Shown in pieces: positions 32,380-45,304 of a stretch of 64,000 nucleotides of DNA. Location of the stretch: positions 14,568,263 through 14,632,262 of the forward strand of contig OY848918.1 in the NCBI GenBank assembly GCA_963693285.1, given 5' to 3'. Under the pieces are notes generated by a model. It ran no database searches. It saw nothing but the letters and a program-made list of their open reading frames with translations, and was not told the DNA's origin. Both the position numbers and the translations under genes were made by a program. This DNA is from Xestospongia muta (lineage: Eukaryota; Porifera; Demospongiae; Haplosclerida; Petrosiidae). The first letter of the stretch is position 1. Every line of letters begins with the position of its first letter.

Positions 32380-35300
32380 GTTAAAAGTGATATGTCACTT
32401 AAACAATTGAATTTGTTATATATGTGAGTTTCTTACATGAGTATAACTTTATATATGATACTGTATATTAGCAGGCTGTTTAGTACATTTATTGAGTTTT
32501 GGAAAACATATGGATTTATTAGTGATATGTATTCCTAGTGTTGTGACACACTAAACTTAACTATATGTAAGTACTTAGTAAGAGATGTAATGGTAACTTA
32601 CTATTACACATAAAAAATTTAGTGTATAGCCATATATGGAATTGAATTTGATTAAAGTCTATGTTATGATGCTTAATTGCACAGTGCTAAAACAATTAGA
32701 GTCATTAGTGTAAATAGCTAATGAATTAGTTTTATACCTTTTTTGATTATGTGTTAACTAAGACATATATTGAGAAATAGGAAAATGAACTACATTACAT
32801 ATTATATATATATATTTACAGGAAATCTGTTTCACATAGTAATGTAGTTGTTTCATGACATGTCTTGTAGAGTAATTACCACTTTAATTGTGATATATAC
32901 AATGAAATGGATTATTGAAGCTGGAAATGTACACTACAAAGATAGTATATTTGATTGTTGATGGACTTGTATTAATAAATGTATTATTACCACTCAAAAA
33001 ACTTACAAATTTTCATTGATAATAAATTTTACTTTATAATTGCAATTTTTACAAAGTAACTGTCGCCATTGTGTACACGATAATACAGTTTTCATTTTCA
33101 TTTAATGAATATGATTATTATGATATTAAAAATAGTCAATATTTCATTACATCAGGACTACCTTTTCAAAGACGATTTAGTGTTTGTTACTACTAGTACA
33201 ACAACTACCTACTAACAGACCTAGTAATGGTAAGTATAGTTATCTTTGAAATATTTATTAAAATACTATAGTAGATAAAAAGACATTGACTTTAGATGAT
33301 ATAATAGAAATTTTATATAATTATTTTGAATAGGACATAATGTTTCAATTCTGATGGGTCTTCTTCAGTCATCATTAAATATATTGTTCATAATGATAGA
33401 TAGTATTATATCAGCAGACAATAATTTTTATTCTATTCCTTTAGTCTCCTCTCTCTCCTATTGTTGTACATTATGATTGATTAATATTCCTATTCACAGC
33501 CTCTATAGTAGATATATCTGAAGGGACAAAAACAATAGTTGTCTAATTATAACCCATATGATGTTATTTCTAATTTATGACTGTTTGAAGTGTTTCATTT
33601 ACTATAAAATCTTAGTACAAGCTAACGCCACAAAATGCTTGACTGTAACCATAAATGACTGAACATTATAGTGATGAACTTGTAATAATTTTTAAAAGCA
33701 TTTTTTGCACAAGACAATAAAAATATGGTATAAAGAGTATCTTCATCATCATCAATGACTGATGGTTTCAGAGTCTTCACCAACCTCTCCACTTACTATT
33801 CCATGATAGAAAGAATGGTAAATTGGAGGTATAAACTCTAAGATACTAAGATCTCTTTGTTTTGCACTTTCATATTCAGGGACTGGCATAGTGTAGTAAT
33901 AGCACAATCCTACACATGTTTGGAGGTCTACCTTTTCCTCTTCTTCTTACATTAATTTACTTCGACTCTACCAAAAAATTCATAGTATAAAAATACTGAA
34001 AGGCTGAGGATCATCATTTGGTTGATACTAGTCAGGGCAATTTTAAAAAGTCCTAATTGTGTTGGTGGTTGTTCTACTACATTAGAACCAATGTATCATA
34101 TTCATAGAGCTTCAACTCATCAGTTGACATGAACGAACTTATAATTTGATTTGTATTTATATGTTTTTGTTTCTGAATTAATGACAAAATGAAACATACA
34201 ATTGACAAATTAAGGTACTTTGTTCTTAACTTTATTTTATCTAATATCTCATTTATTTCTAAATAGGAATTGTGTTTTGGAAACATATTAACCTTATTGT
34301 GATGTGTCTTTTTCTAAACTTACTGTTTAAAACAAGTATTGCCTTTAATAGCAGTATCAGTTTATAATGGAGGTATGTGATGTCTAATGTTCTTGTTGCT
34401 GATGCTATGACTCTGTTAGAGCTATTGCTGAAATAATATTATTGAATACATATCTTATCATTACATTTCTTAATAGTATGGTTAAAACAAAGTCAACTTT
34501 ATGGATTTAAGATCATTTGATCTTGGTCATATTGCCTACTGCACATTCTACATTTACTATTCTGTAAAATGCATACATCAGAGACAAATGCATTACTGAC
34601 ATTGATTTACAACTTTTTGACTGTTAATTTTTATTATGTCAATATTATATATCTTCGTTACATTGATATAGATTTAAATTTATGCTGTTTCAACTAATGT
34701 ATTGTATATTATTTGTTGGAGAGGATATGTAATGAACTATCTTGTCTGCCGGCATGTGTGGCTCGATCAGTCCAAAGGCAGTAACTCCATCCAATTTAAT
34801 GAGATGATTACACTTGCACTACAGTCTTCATATGTGTCTGATTTTTGTTAATAAACCTACATTCAGACAGATAATGTATAATATGTATTAACAGATTAGG
34901 ATTGTTATATTGTTGCTATCATGGCGCGATCTCATGACAAACTGGGCATGCTCAGTTTGACTAGCCGCTATTGTGGCGCCAATTGTGTACTAGAAAATGT
35001 AAAATTAGCCACCAGAACTTCATTTTAGCGGGCTATCTGTTGAAACCTCACTCTTCAAGGCTGTTTAGCAAGTCAAGAAGAATGGACTGGAGTCTAACAG
35101 TTCGTTATTCTGGCACTTTTTCTGCAGTTAAGACTGAATCAAAGCTGTTCCTGGCTACAATAAAACTGTAAGACAGTAAGAAACATGATCAGAGTAGCAG
35201 TACTCCATTTGTGTCGGTATACATAGCTTGTTCCATTTACCTATTGTACTCAGTGAGCTATTACTCATTTAGTTCCTATTTCACTTGGCCCTTAGTGTTA

Positions 35301-35400
35301 GAGAATATATTGGTAGCCTTGAACTAAGCTTACAATAGAATCATTTTTAAAACAATACTGGAGTAGTCCTACTACATGAACTGTCTGGACTGTAGTAACC
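32380..35400. other. No gene recognised
   Basis: AT-rich. A GC-richer patch at 34,920-35,100 (GGCGCGATCTCATGAC, GGCGCC) starts an open plus-strand stretch to 35,171 of no known family; it could be a promoter or element edge. A TA run follows at 35,405-35,428. Confidence 0.4.
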
Positions 35401-35749
35401 AGTGTATATATATATATATATATATATACTGAATCTTTTCATACAGATGGAGTTAAATCTGAGTGGAGCCAATCAGGGGTCTTTAGTATAAGGCTGCTTT
35501 TACTATCTAAGTTTAATTTTGTAATAAGCTTATGTAACCAGTTATTCTCTCATTTTAATAAATTTTGTACAAAGGCATATTTCCTATATAACTTGCTGTA
35601 TGGACAGTATAAATATAATTCCTTGTAACCTTTTTGTCATATCCTTCCAAATATTTATTTCAATTCTTGTATCTCAGTGTAAGTCTACTGTGCATTAATA
35701 TAACCCTCAGTTGTTTGTAAAAATGTCCTAATGTAGTCAATATTTCTTT

Positions 35750-38700
35750 CAAGCTCATATTTGTTTCATTACTCCATCTTTCTTCCTTCATCCGATAGTG
35801 TGGTATAACTTGATGATGAACGTGAGGGACTGAAAAGTGATGACAATGAAACTTGCAACTGTTTTAATTGCCAATACATTATCAAGCTAATAGTGTCATA
35901 ACTTTGAGGAAAGACTTAGCAGTTCTTTCTGAAGGTATGTATTGTGATATAATGTATGCATTTGCTATAGCAACATCTACTAAATATTTACAGTATACTG
36001 ATATACATTGTGATTTCTTAGTCAGAGACTGTAGCATTGCTGGAGTTGATCATTATGATCAACACCTCCTGTGCACTTGTTATGCTCTATAATGTTATAA
36101 GGACATGTTTTTTTTAAATTTGTCCTTTTGTCTTCACAAGAAGAGGTATAGTTTTTTCAAACAATTGCATATGTAAGTTTCATCACTACATTACCACCTA
36201 ACCCCATTCAGTGTTGTTTCTTCTTGTCTTCTTACTTAAACTCTAAAGCCACACATATAACCAGTGATTGCATCAGCTGTGACCTACACTTTTATAGCTC
36301 CTTTGAGTTGTTTGAAAGGAATGTATTGTTTCAAGAATGATTGTTTTTAAAGGGGCTTTTTATTTCATTGATTGAGTTCTGTGGGTGTAGATTATCCTTT
36401 AAGAAAGTTTTCAGATAACATGTCAATAAGTTGCCTCACTTTCCAAAGATGATCATGTCTGGGATCTGTCCTTTCAAGAATGTATTGAGTGTTGACTATA
36501 ACTGCCCTTCTCTGTTCAAACCTTACACAAACTGAAAAGACAGTTAGTGTGCCTATAATTCTCCTTCCACCTCCTCCCATTCTGCAGTCTTTACAAATGT
36601 GATATATATGCAACAGTGACAAATAGCTATAACTGTACTTACTGAAAGCTCAAAACAATGTTTAAGCAAAAACTAATCTGTGTCAAAGAATAAACCAAAC
36701 AGTGATAATGTAATTGCTAACTGAACTTACTATTTTGCTCGTTCCCTTCCTGCTTTCTTCCTTGTCCGGGTAACCACCCATGTGACAGCTACAAGTTTTC
36801 TGTAGTAAGTAGGTGAGTGAGTGAAACATTTGAAGTGTATATACATGAGAGTGACCCTTAGATTTCGGCTCACAAGTTTCCTTATCAGTCTAAGAATTAA
36901 ATAGAACAATAACATACATGCTTGTGTATGTTTGTGTGTTTGAACATGATGTGACATTACTTGTTACAGAAATACATACAATAGACTATGGCTGCAGTAT
37001 TAACTTACAGAGGGAGAATGTGTTCAGTCCTTGTTTGCCATTTATTGGAGACCTCTATATCCATAAAAAAGTCCTACCATTGCTATCATACTATTGTCTG
37101 AACGAAAACACATAATGTGTAATTTTTTTTGGTGTTTTCAGAGTTTTTAATGGAACATTCATTCCCTTGAAAAAACCTTATATGATATCTTCATGCTTGG
37201 GTATGTTACTTTAGCATCAATAAATCTAGCTATTCATCTTGATAAAATGATCTAGACATGATTGTTATAAACAAGATGTACTAATTTACTCTTTTATTAA
37301 TAATTTTTTCATTACAATTTAAAAATGACACTATCAAGAAAAAATAACTAAACTGTTCTAACATTAAATGACATTCCTTGCTTACCCAACATGCAACAAA
37401 ATCATGCTAAATTTGCCATGGCATTTTTATATGAATTTTATATCATAAATTGCGTATTTTTCAATTCCATCCGTGGGAAAATAAGATGCATTGAATTTAA
37501 TTACCTAATTTTGTGATGATCCAATGACATCACCACTGGTCAAATGATCTGACAGCTCAGCTGGATGTTGTAAATTGTTTACAAGCTTTTGTACTTTTGT
37601 ATTTCCATGTGCACTTCCATGTGCACATCCAGTTCTGTCACATTTCCTCCCTACTTCTTTAGTGTGAAACATGGTTCTTTGTTTCAGGGAATTCTTGATA
37701 TGGTATCAGTGTTGGCATTATCTTGTCCTTTTTGGTGCTGAACCGTGAAGGTATAGGGCTGAAGTGACAAACCCCACCTTATTAGTGTCATATTTTTGTC
37801 CTTAAACTTCTGCAGCCATTGTAGGGCTCAGTGGTCCGTTTGGATCACAAAAGAGGTTTTCAAGCAGGTATGTTTCAAACGCTTTGATTTCTAGTATAAC
37901 TGTGAGTCACTCTTTCTATATGGCAGAGTACTTCTTTATCGCGTTTGCAACTTCCTACTAAAATAAACAAATGGTTGGTCATTCTCCTCTTCCTGCCTGA
38001 GAACTGCTCCAATTCTAATTTCCAATGCGTCTGTTTGTATGATGAATTTTACTGAAGTCTGGATTCTTCATTAAACGGGCTGATATGAGTGCATTCCTTA
38101 ATCGTTGAAATGTTTTCTCTGCTCTCTCTGAAAATTAACTCGCTCAAATAACCATTTCTATGTTAAGTCTGTTAGTGGGTCAGCGATTGTAGCATAGTCT
38201 CATATGAATCATCTATAGTAGCCGGTGACTCCTAGGAAGGCTTGTACTTCCTTCTTTGTGATCAGCAGATCCATTTTATGATGGCTGCTATCTTGATCTC
38301 TTCTGGTAACATTTCGCCTTGAGCAATTTTATGCCCTAAATAGGTACACGTTTGGGATCCACTCACTCGTCAACTTTCAATAATTCTGTCTTTCTTCATT
38401 TTGTCTAGCTCTTTGGCAATTTGGTTCTTGTACACATGGGATATTCTATATGTTTTTTCTCACTGGTTGGGCATCTCCTGTAGATATGCTATGGGTTAGA
38501 AGTTGTGTCTGTCCGGGTTTGCTTCTGATAATGGTAGGGAAGTCATTCAAATAGATTATCTCCAACATTAAGAAACCTGTTGACTCTTAAGGTACTTCTC
38601 TATAGGCAAATAACACAAAGAGTACATTACATCCCAACTCTCGTTCTCTAGTCTGAGTACATGCTTTAACATTGTCTTTAACGTCTGCTTATAGTGCTCC

Positions 38701-40210
38701 ACTAGTCTGTCTGCCTATGGATAATAAGGACTGGTCCTGATGGCTTTTACTCTAAGTAACTGATATAGTTTGACCAGTAACTGTGAGGTGAAATTTGTCC
38801 TTTGATGAGTTAGGATTTCTTATGTGATTTCATATCAAGTGAACATTCCAATTAGCTTTTCAGCCACTGCTGGTGCTGTGAAGGTTCTCTATGTGAAAAT
38901 GCTTCTGGGTATCTGGTAGCATAATCATATACCACCAAAATGTATTGATGTCCTTTCTTAGTTTTGGAAACAGTCTTACTATGTCCCATAGCTGTTCATT
39001 TGATAGATTCACCTGTGATTGACATTGGTACCATTGATACCTCTTCTCGCTTCTTAGCTATTTTCTGACAATCCTTGCATGTCTCACAGTATTAAGGGAT
39101 GTGTTCAAATAGTCCTGGCTAAAAAATTGTCTCAGAATTCAGTCCATTGTGTTCAATTACCCATTCAAGTATGAGCCAATCTCTCCATTTCTGTATCTCA
39201 GGATCAGCTTGTTGTCCCTTGCTAAGCTCCTCGAGATTGATCATTTCTGTTTCTTCAGGTATTGTTTGTTGTGAGTCTTTTCACTCCTTCCTGTGGTCAA
39301 AGCCAGCACTTGTCTAATTTCTCACTTGATTCCAAATTCTTTTGGGGCAATATCACCTGTCCACCGAAGCTCTCTCATCCAGTTCCATCACAAAATGCAT
39401 GGATAATTAAAAGATACTTGTTTCACTACTTTAAGAGAAAACAACATAAGAAATATTGAATGTAAAATTACTTAAAAGTTTGAGGATTGTCCGAGGTGAT
39501 TGCATACAGGTTCCATTTATGTTAAACATAATGTTTGTTAATGATACCTAAAGTAAAAGGAAATGACATTGCTGCATGACTTAAAATATAATGTTTTGTC
39601 TTGTGTTATATTATATACATTTATGGCCAGATTAGAAGCATGATTATGACAGGTTAACTGCCTACTTACTTTATGCTTGTGCACAGACCATCTCTTCCTC
39701 CATCCACATAGTCCTAGGGTGCAGTTGCCAAATCTGATTGTTAGAGAGAGTAACGTTGCTGTACTAACACATCACAGTGTCCTCCCTGTAGAAAGTACCA
39801 TGCTAGTCAGGTCTCAGAAAAGTCCTCAACCAATACCAGCAATTACAGTGAAAACAATTACAAAAATTATAGTGAAAGGACTCAGCATCAATCAAAAATT
39901 GGGAATATCTTTAATTTCTTCGTGGTTTGACATCTGGCATCAGTCTCATTCAAAAGTTGCTAAATATTCCATTATGATACACTTGTCAGATGTCACTTAC
40001 TAAGAAGTTGCTTAATAAAATTTGACCTTCTAATATTTTATTTAAATTGCACCAGAATACAGAATGAATGACACAATTTTCAGAATCCTTACAGTAGCAC
40101 CCAGTATCTTTTGAGGCATTATCAGTGGGTATCTTACTCACTTGATGCCAAAAAGAAGTACACTTATTATGGTATGGTAAGAGTAATAAGTAACATGTAA
40201 TGATTAGTTC
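35750..40210. repeat. Long repeat, copy A (split by a gypsy relic)
   Basis: 35,750-37,460 is similar along its length to 42,250-44,038: both contain GATAGTGTGGTATAACTTGA, GAAGGTATGTATTGTGATAT and GCCATGGCATTTTTATATGA. 39,393-40,210 resumes the match (AAAGTACCATGCTAGTCAGG at 39,792; compare 45,063). Non-coding. The 37,460-39,393 gap is occupied by retrotransposon sequence absent from copy B. Confidence 0.8.
37464..39290 (-). mobile_element. Ty3/gypsy relic with integrase upstream of RT (Gmr1-like order)
   Basis: Reading the minus strand 5' to 3': integrase zinc region with YCETCKDCQ (about 39,066-39,093), integrase core patches YILVVYDYATRYPEAF (about 38,897-38,945) and RTSPYYP (about 38,721-38,745), then LVEHYKQTLKTML. 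RT N-terminal sequence follows, with KPGQTQLLTHSISTGDAQP (about 38,468-38,525) and KMKKDRIIES. Then a jump to LGHKIAQGEMLPEE (about 38,290-38,345), so fingers/palm are deleted. RNase H closes with FVIQTDH, ALQWLQKFKDKN (about 37,793-37,828) and NANTDTISRIP (about 37,690-37,721). A purine-rich tract (37,643-37,660) precedes TGTGACAG, a candidate 3' LTR start at 37,642. Many stops. Confidence 0.75.
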
Positions 40211-40249
40211 AAGAATATCTATGCATACTTTGAGATAAAGGCCCTGGAC

Positions 40250-41240
40250 CCAATTTGTTCACCTTACTAACCTTTATATATAATTTAATACTGTACAATT
40301 TTAAAGTTCCCAAACAAAGATATCTATTAAATAAACTGTTAGAAAATGGCTATCGTGTGCGAAAGGTCTCAAGACCAAGGTTGTACTCAATTGTTGTATG
40401 TATGGTCTTCACTTCTTCAGATGTAGTAGCCATGTTTCCATTCCATGGCATAATGATGGAGATCTCAAATTGTACCCAGACTTGACACCAGCTGGATTCT
40501 TTGAATCCAATTCTGATCCTATGGAAACCAAATGTTTCCAAAAGTCCTGGAAACTTGTCCAACACCGTCACTGTCAATGAGATGAATCACTCATAGACCA
40601 GTCAAGCCTCCCTCACAAAGTAAACAGACGTATTTACTTCATCCAAAGGAATTAGATTGACTAAATTAGACCAGCATATTATGTTGTTGGGAAAGCTGGA
40701 AACTACAAGAGGGCCTCCACAGACCAGCACAAAATTGGCCCTTGGCAACATATGAGGGACAATTTTTTTAAATGCATGACTATTGTGCAAGGATGTTTTG
40801 CCAGTGTTTTGAGGATTTTTTGGCAACAACTGTCAATGTGCATCAACTAGAAGCATAGGCAAAGTCATCATTAATCTCAATTTTATCTTTAGCAAGCAAT
40901 GATGACCTCTCAGACTCACCACTTTTGACATTTTTGGGAGCCACAACGACTTAGAACTTCCAAAATCTCTTGCTTTTTGGTTGAGGTGGCAAACCAACAT
41001 TTGGATAATAACAGAATTGTCAGATTCTAAAATGTGGGGGTTATTCAACATGTATAAAGAACCCACTCTCATCATCAGTTCCGCCAAGCAGACAGTTTGG
41101 AGCATGTGTTGGGTTTCACATTGCTTATCGAGTTTGTTTAGTCAGACTAAATGTTGCTGGCTGCATGAATCAGAGCAGTTAGGTAAAAGGACTGTTGAGT
41201 CACACGTACATAGATCCCCATAGTTTGACCACATCACAGA
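40250..41240 (-). other. Unidentified relic with long minus-strand open stretches
   Basis: Three adjacent minus-strand stretches (41,105-40,833, 40,829-40,602, 40,577-40,350) are nearly contiguous, more open and less AT-rich than the flanks, and separated by single stops. They contain cysteine, Trp and Pro at protein-like frequencies but no motif I recognise. Lying between two repeat copies, it is most likely part of a mobile element. Function unknown. Confidence 0.3.
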
Positions 41241-42245
41241 CTTCATGGCTATCTAACTAGTTAGAGTTTGAACAAATTTGCGAGGTCAATTGCCATAGAG
41301 CCAACGTTTTAATTGATCTAAAACTTGTAATTATAAATGTAAAGGAATTTTATTATTAAGCAGTTACATTATATATTGGAGTTGGTGACTCCTGAAAATT
41401 CAATAAATCAATATTTATTTTTCTTAAGTCTGCTGTCCTTGACACTGCTTTACCTATGGGTTGCATTGTCAAATGGATATTTGAGGGAGCCATGTACAGT
41501 AACTTTGTTTCTATTTTCTGTCATAGTTCTGGTAGGTAAGGGAAGATTGTCCTCTCTGCTCTGAGTAGTGACAACGTTAGTACTTTAAATTCTCATTTTT
41601 TATAGATATCTTCAATGACATCACAGATGCACATGCTAGAGACTTAAAATTCATATTTGAAAGACACAAAAGTTTTTATTTTTATATTATAATATAGATT
41701 GTTCCAAGAGTTAGTACTTTCAATTAACTCTTTAACAAAATTGCACATGTGCCTTATACCTTAGTATGACAAAAATTAAGTTAGTGAGAGAAACATTTTT
41801 TGTATGTCAGCAGTTGTTTAGCCTTCTATATAACACTGTAACAGCCAGTGAAACCACTCAATGAGGGTTTGGAAGTGTTTCTGCTATCTTTGTAAACACG
41901 TTCAAGGTAAACAAGTGAGTTTTTGATTGTGTTGGAGAGTTGTGACACCTTATGTTACAAGCGTTAGTATATAAATATACTTCCATGTGTTAATAGATGT
42001 TGTTCATGTTTGCTATATTAGAGCTTGTTTTAATAATGATAAACAAAGATAATGTTGAAATGATGTTTAAATAAGGTTATAAGGTTGTAAAGATCAGGCT
42101 AATTTAATATATGTTCTCTGTCTAATGATAAAGTAGGAAACAATCTGTTTCTAGCTTCCCTATGTGGTATAAATAATGTTTGCCTTCCTAAGATCTGGAG
42201 TAGATGTATGTCAACTGTCTTCTTTTATTTTAACACAGGTTACAT
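41241..42245. other. Intergenic stretch
   Basis: No gene seen. A short open plus-strand run at 41,376-41,564 is rich in hydrophobic residues by composition only. Confidence 0.35.
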
Positions 42246-42249
42246 TTAC

Positions 42250-45200
42250 TCCATCTGCTATCTGATAGTGTGGTATAACTTGATAATGAATGAGAGAGAC
42301 TTAAAAGGGATGACAATGAGACTTGCAACAGTTTTAATTGCCAATACGTTATCATGCTAACTCTGTGATAACTTGAGAAAAGACTTAACAGTTCATTCTG
42401 AAGGTATGTATTGTGATATAATGTATGAATTTGCTATAGCAACATCTACTAAATATTTACAACATATTGATATACATTGTGATGTCTTTGCTTGAGTTGA
42501 TTGTTATGATCAACACCTCCTGTGTACTTGTTGTGCTCTATAATGTTATAAGGACATGTTTTTTTATCTGTCCTTTGTCTTCATGTGAAGAGGTATAATG
42601 CATATTTAAGCTCCATCACAATATTACCACTTAATCCCATTCAGTGTTGTTTCCTTGTTGTCCTACATAAACTCTAAAACCACGCATATAACTATTGATT
42701 GCATCAGCTCTGACCCACACTTTTATACCTCCTTTGATTTGTTTGAAAAGAATGTATTGTTTCAAAGATGATTGCCTTTTAAAGGGAATTTTTACTTCAT
42801 TGATTGAGTTCTGTGTTTGTGGATTTTGCTTTAAGAAAGTTTTCAGATAACATGTCAATAAGTTGCCTCACTTTCCAAAAGTGATCATGTCAGAGATTTG
42901 CCTTTGGAGAATGAATGTATTGAGTATTGACTATAACTGACCTTCTCTCTTCATAACCTCACACAAACTGAAAAGATAGTTAGTGTGCCTATAATTCTCC
43001 TTCCACCTCCTCCCCATTCTGCAGTCTTTACAAATGTGATATATATGCACAGTGATAAATAGCTATAACTGTACTTACTGAAAGCTCAAAAAATATTTAA
43101 GCATAATCTAATCTGTGTCAAAGAATAAACAAAACAGTGATAATGTAATTGCTAACTGAATATGCTTTTTTTCTCATTCCTTTGCTGTTTTCTTCCTTGT
43201 TTGGGACACCACCATCCACTTGACAGTTACAAATTTTCTGTAGTAAGTAATTGAGTGAGTGAAACATTTGGGGTGTATATGCATGAGATTAGATTTCAGT
43301 TCACAAGTTTCCATATCAGTCTAAGAATGAAACACAACAATTATGTATATGCTTGTGTGTGTGTGTGTGAGCACATGATACATACATTACTCGTTGCAGA
43401 AATACACATACAATAGACTATGGGTCCAGTATGTACTTAGAGGAGGAGGTTGTGTTTAATCCTTGTTTGTGCATTTATTGGACGCCTGTTTATCCATAGA
43501 AGAGTCCTAATTTCCAGAAAGATCACAATTATTGTGTAAAAATTTGTGTCCCATTTATTGAAATCTCACTTACATCAATGAGAATTGTGTAACATGTTAT
43601 CATCACCTCAAAAGTACTACCACTGTCTCAAAATTATCACTAAGCAAATGAGTTAGATCTTACACTGCACATTTAGGTGTGAAAAAAAAACAATTACGTA
43701 AAGTTTTTGTGTTTTCACAGTTTTTATGGGATATTTATTCCTTTACAAAAGACCTTATATGATATCTTCATTCTTGGGTCTGTTACTTTAGCATCAATAA
43801 ATCTAGCTATCCATCTTGATAAAATAATCTAGACATGATCGCTATAAAGAAGATGTACTAATTTACTCTTTTATTAATAATTGTTTCGTTACAATTTAAA
43901 AATGACACTATCAAGAAAAAATACCTAAACTGTTCTAACATTAAATGACATTCCTTGCTTAGCCAACATGCAACAAAATCATGCTAAATTTGCCATGGCA
44001 TTTTTATATGAATTTTATAACATAAATTGCGTATTTCTCGAAAACATTTTAGAGACTTCATGCTCATCTAATTGAAGTGCATAGATAATTAGAAGATACT
44101 TACTTCACCATAATAATAAAAAACAATATAAACAATAAGGAATATAAATTAAAAGTTTGAAGATTATCCAAGGTGAGACAATTTGTGACGAGATTTGATG
44201 ATCCAAGCTAAACTTAAAGGCTGATTATTGAAATGTAGTCCTCTGAATTTATTCCATTCTAATACACATGTCAGTTAATACTTATTAAGCAGTTCCTTGA
44301 ATAATGAAGTTGGTTGATAAAATTTGACCTACTAATATTGTTTAAAATGCGCAAGAATACAGAATGAATTATACAATTGAGAGCCCTTCCAGTAACACCC
44401 AGTATTGTATAGGCCATTATCAAATGTGCATTTTACTCAGTCAAGGCTAAAAAAGCACTTAATCAACATATTATGGATTGGTAAGCATTATATGTACCAT
44501 CTAATAATCCCGACATCGTAATTATAAACAAAATGAAGTACAAGGTATTTAAATTATTGTACCTAAAGTCACTAGGTTTCTCTTTTATTAATGTCTTTTC
44601 ATTAATATTTAAAAAATTGCCATGGCATCTTTATATGAGTTTTATATCAAAAACTGAGTGTTTTTATTAGAGTATTGTCAATGTTTTTAAAAGTGTGACA
44701 GTGTCACTTTGCTAACAACCTAGTATTAGCTTTAAAACTCTTTCATTTAATAAAATAAAGGGAGGAGAAGCCAAGCCAAAATAATGAGTAATATCAGTCT
44801 TTTATAGTCTGACATTGCTGCATGACTCATAATATAAATATTTTGTCTTACACTTTATTATCTACATTTATGCCTAGGGCAGCAGCATGATTAATGTAGG
44901 CTAACTGTCCTATATGCTTTGTACTTGTGGACAAACCAAAAGGTAGTTAGTCTGCCTGTATCTCTACCTCCATCCACATAGTCCTGGCAGGGCAGTTGCC
45001 GAATCGGCTTGTTAGATAGAGTAATCTTGCAGTACAAACACATCACAATGTTCTTCCTGTAGAAAGTACCATGCTAGTCAGGTCTCACAAAAAGTCCTCA
45101 ACGAATACCGGCGATTACAGTGAAAAAAATTACACAAATTACAGTTAATAGACTCACCATCAATCAAACACTTGATAATATTTTTAATATCTTCGCTTTT

Positions 45201-45304
45201 CCACATTGGGATCAGTCTCATTCAAAAGTTACCAAATATTCCATTCATCTAATACACTTGTCAGTTGTCACTTACTAAGCAGTTTCTTCAATAATGAAAG
45301 TTGC
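42250..45304. repeat. Long repeat, copy B
   Basis: Counterpart of 35,750-40,210. It lacks the gypsy insertion of copy A: 44,038 is followed within about 40 bp by the sequence that in copy A begins at 39,393 (GCATAGATAATTAGAAGATAC). It has additional sequence around 44,480-44,880. Its right end (AAAGTTGC at 45,297-45,304) is the left target-site duplicate of the hAT element. Confidence 0.8.
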
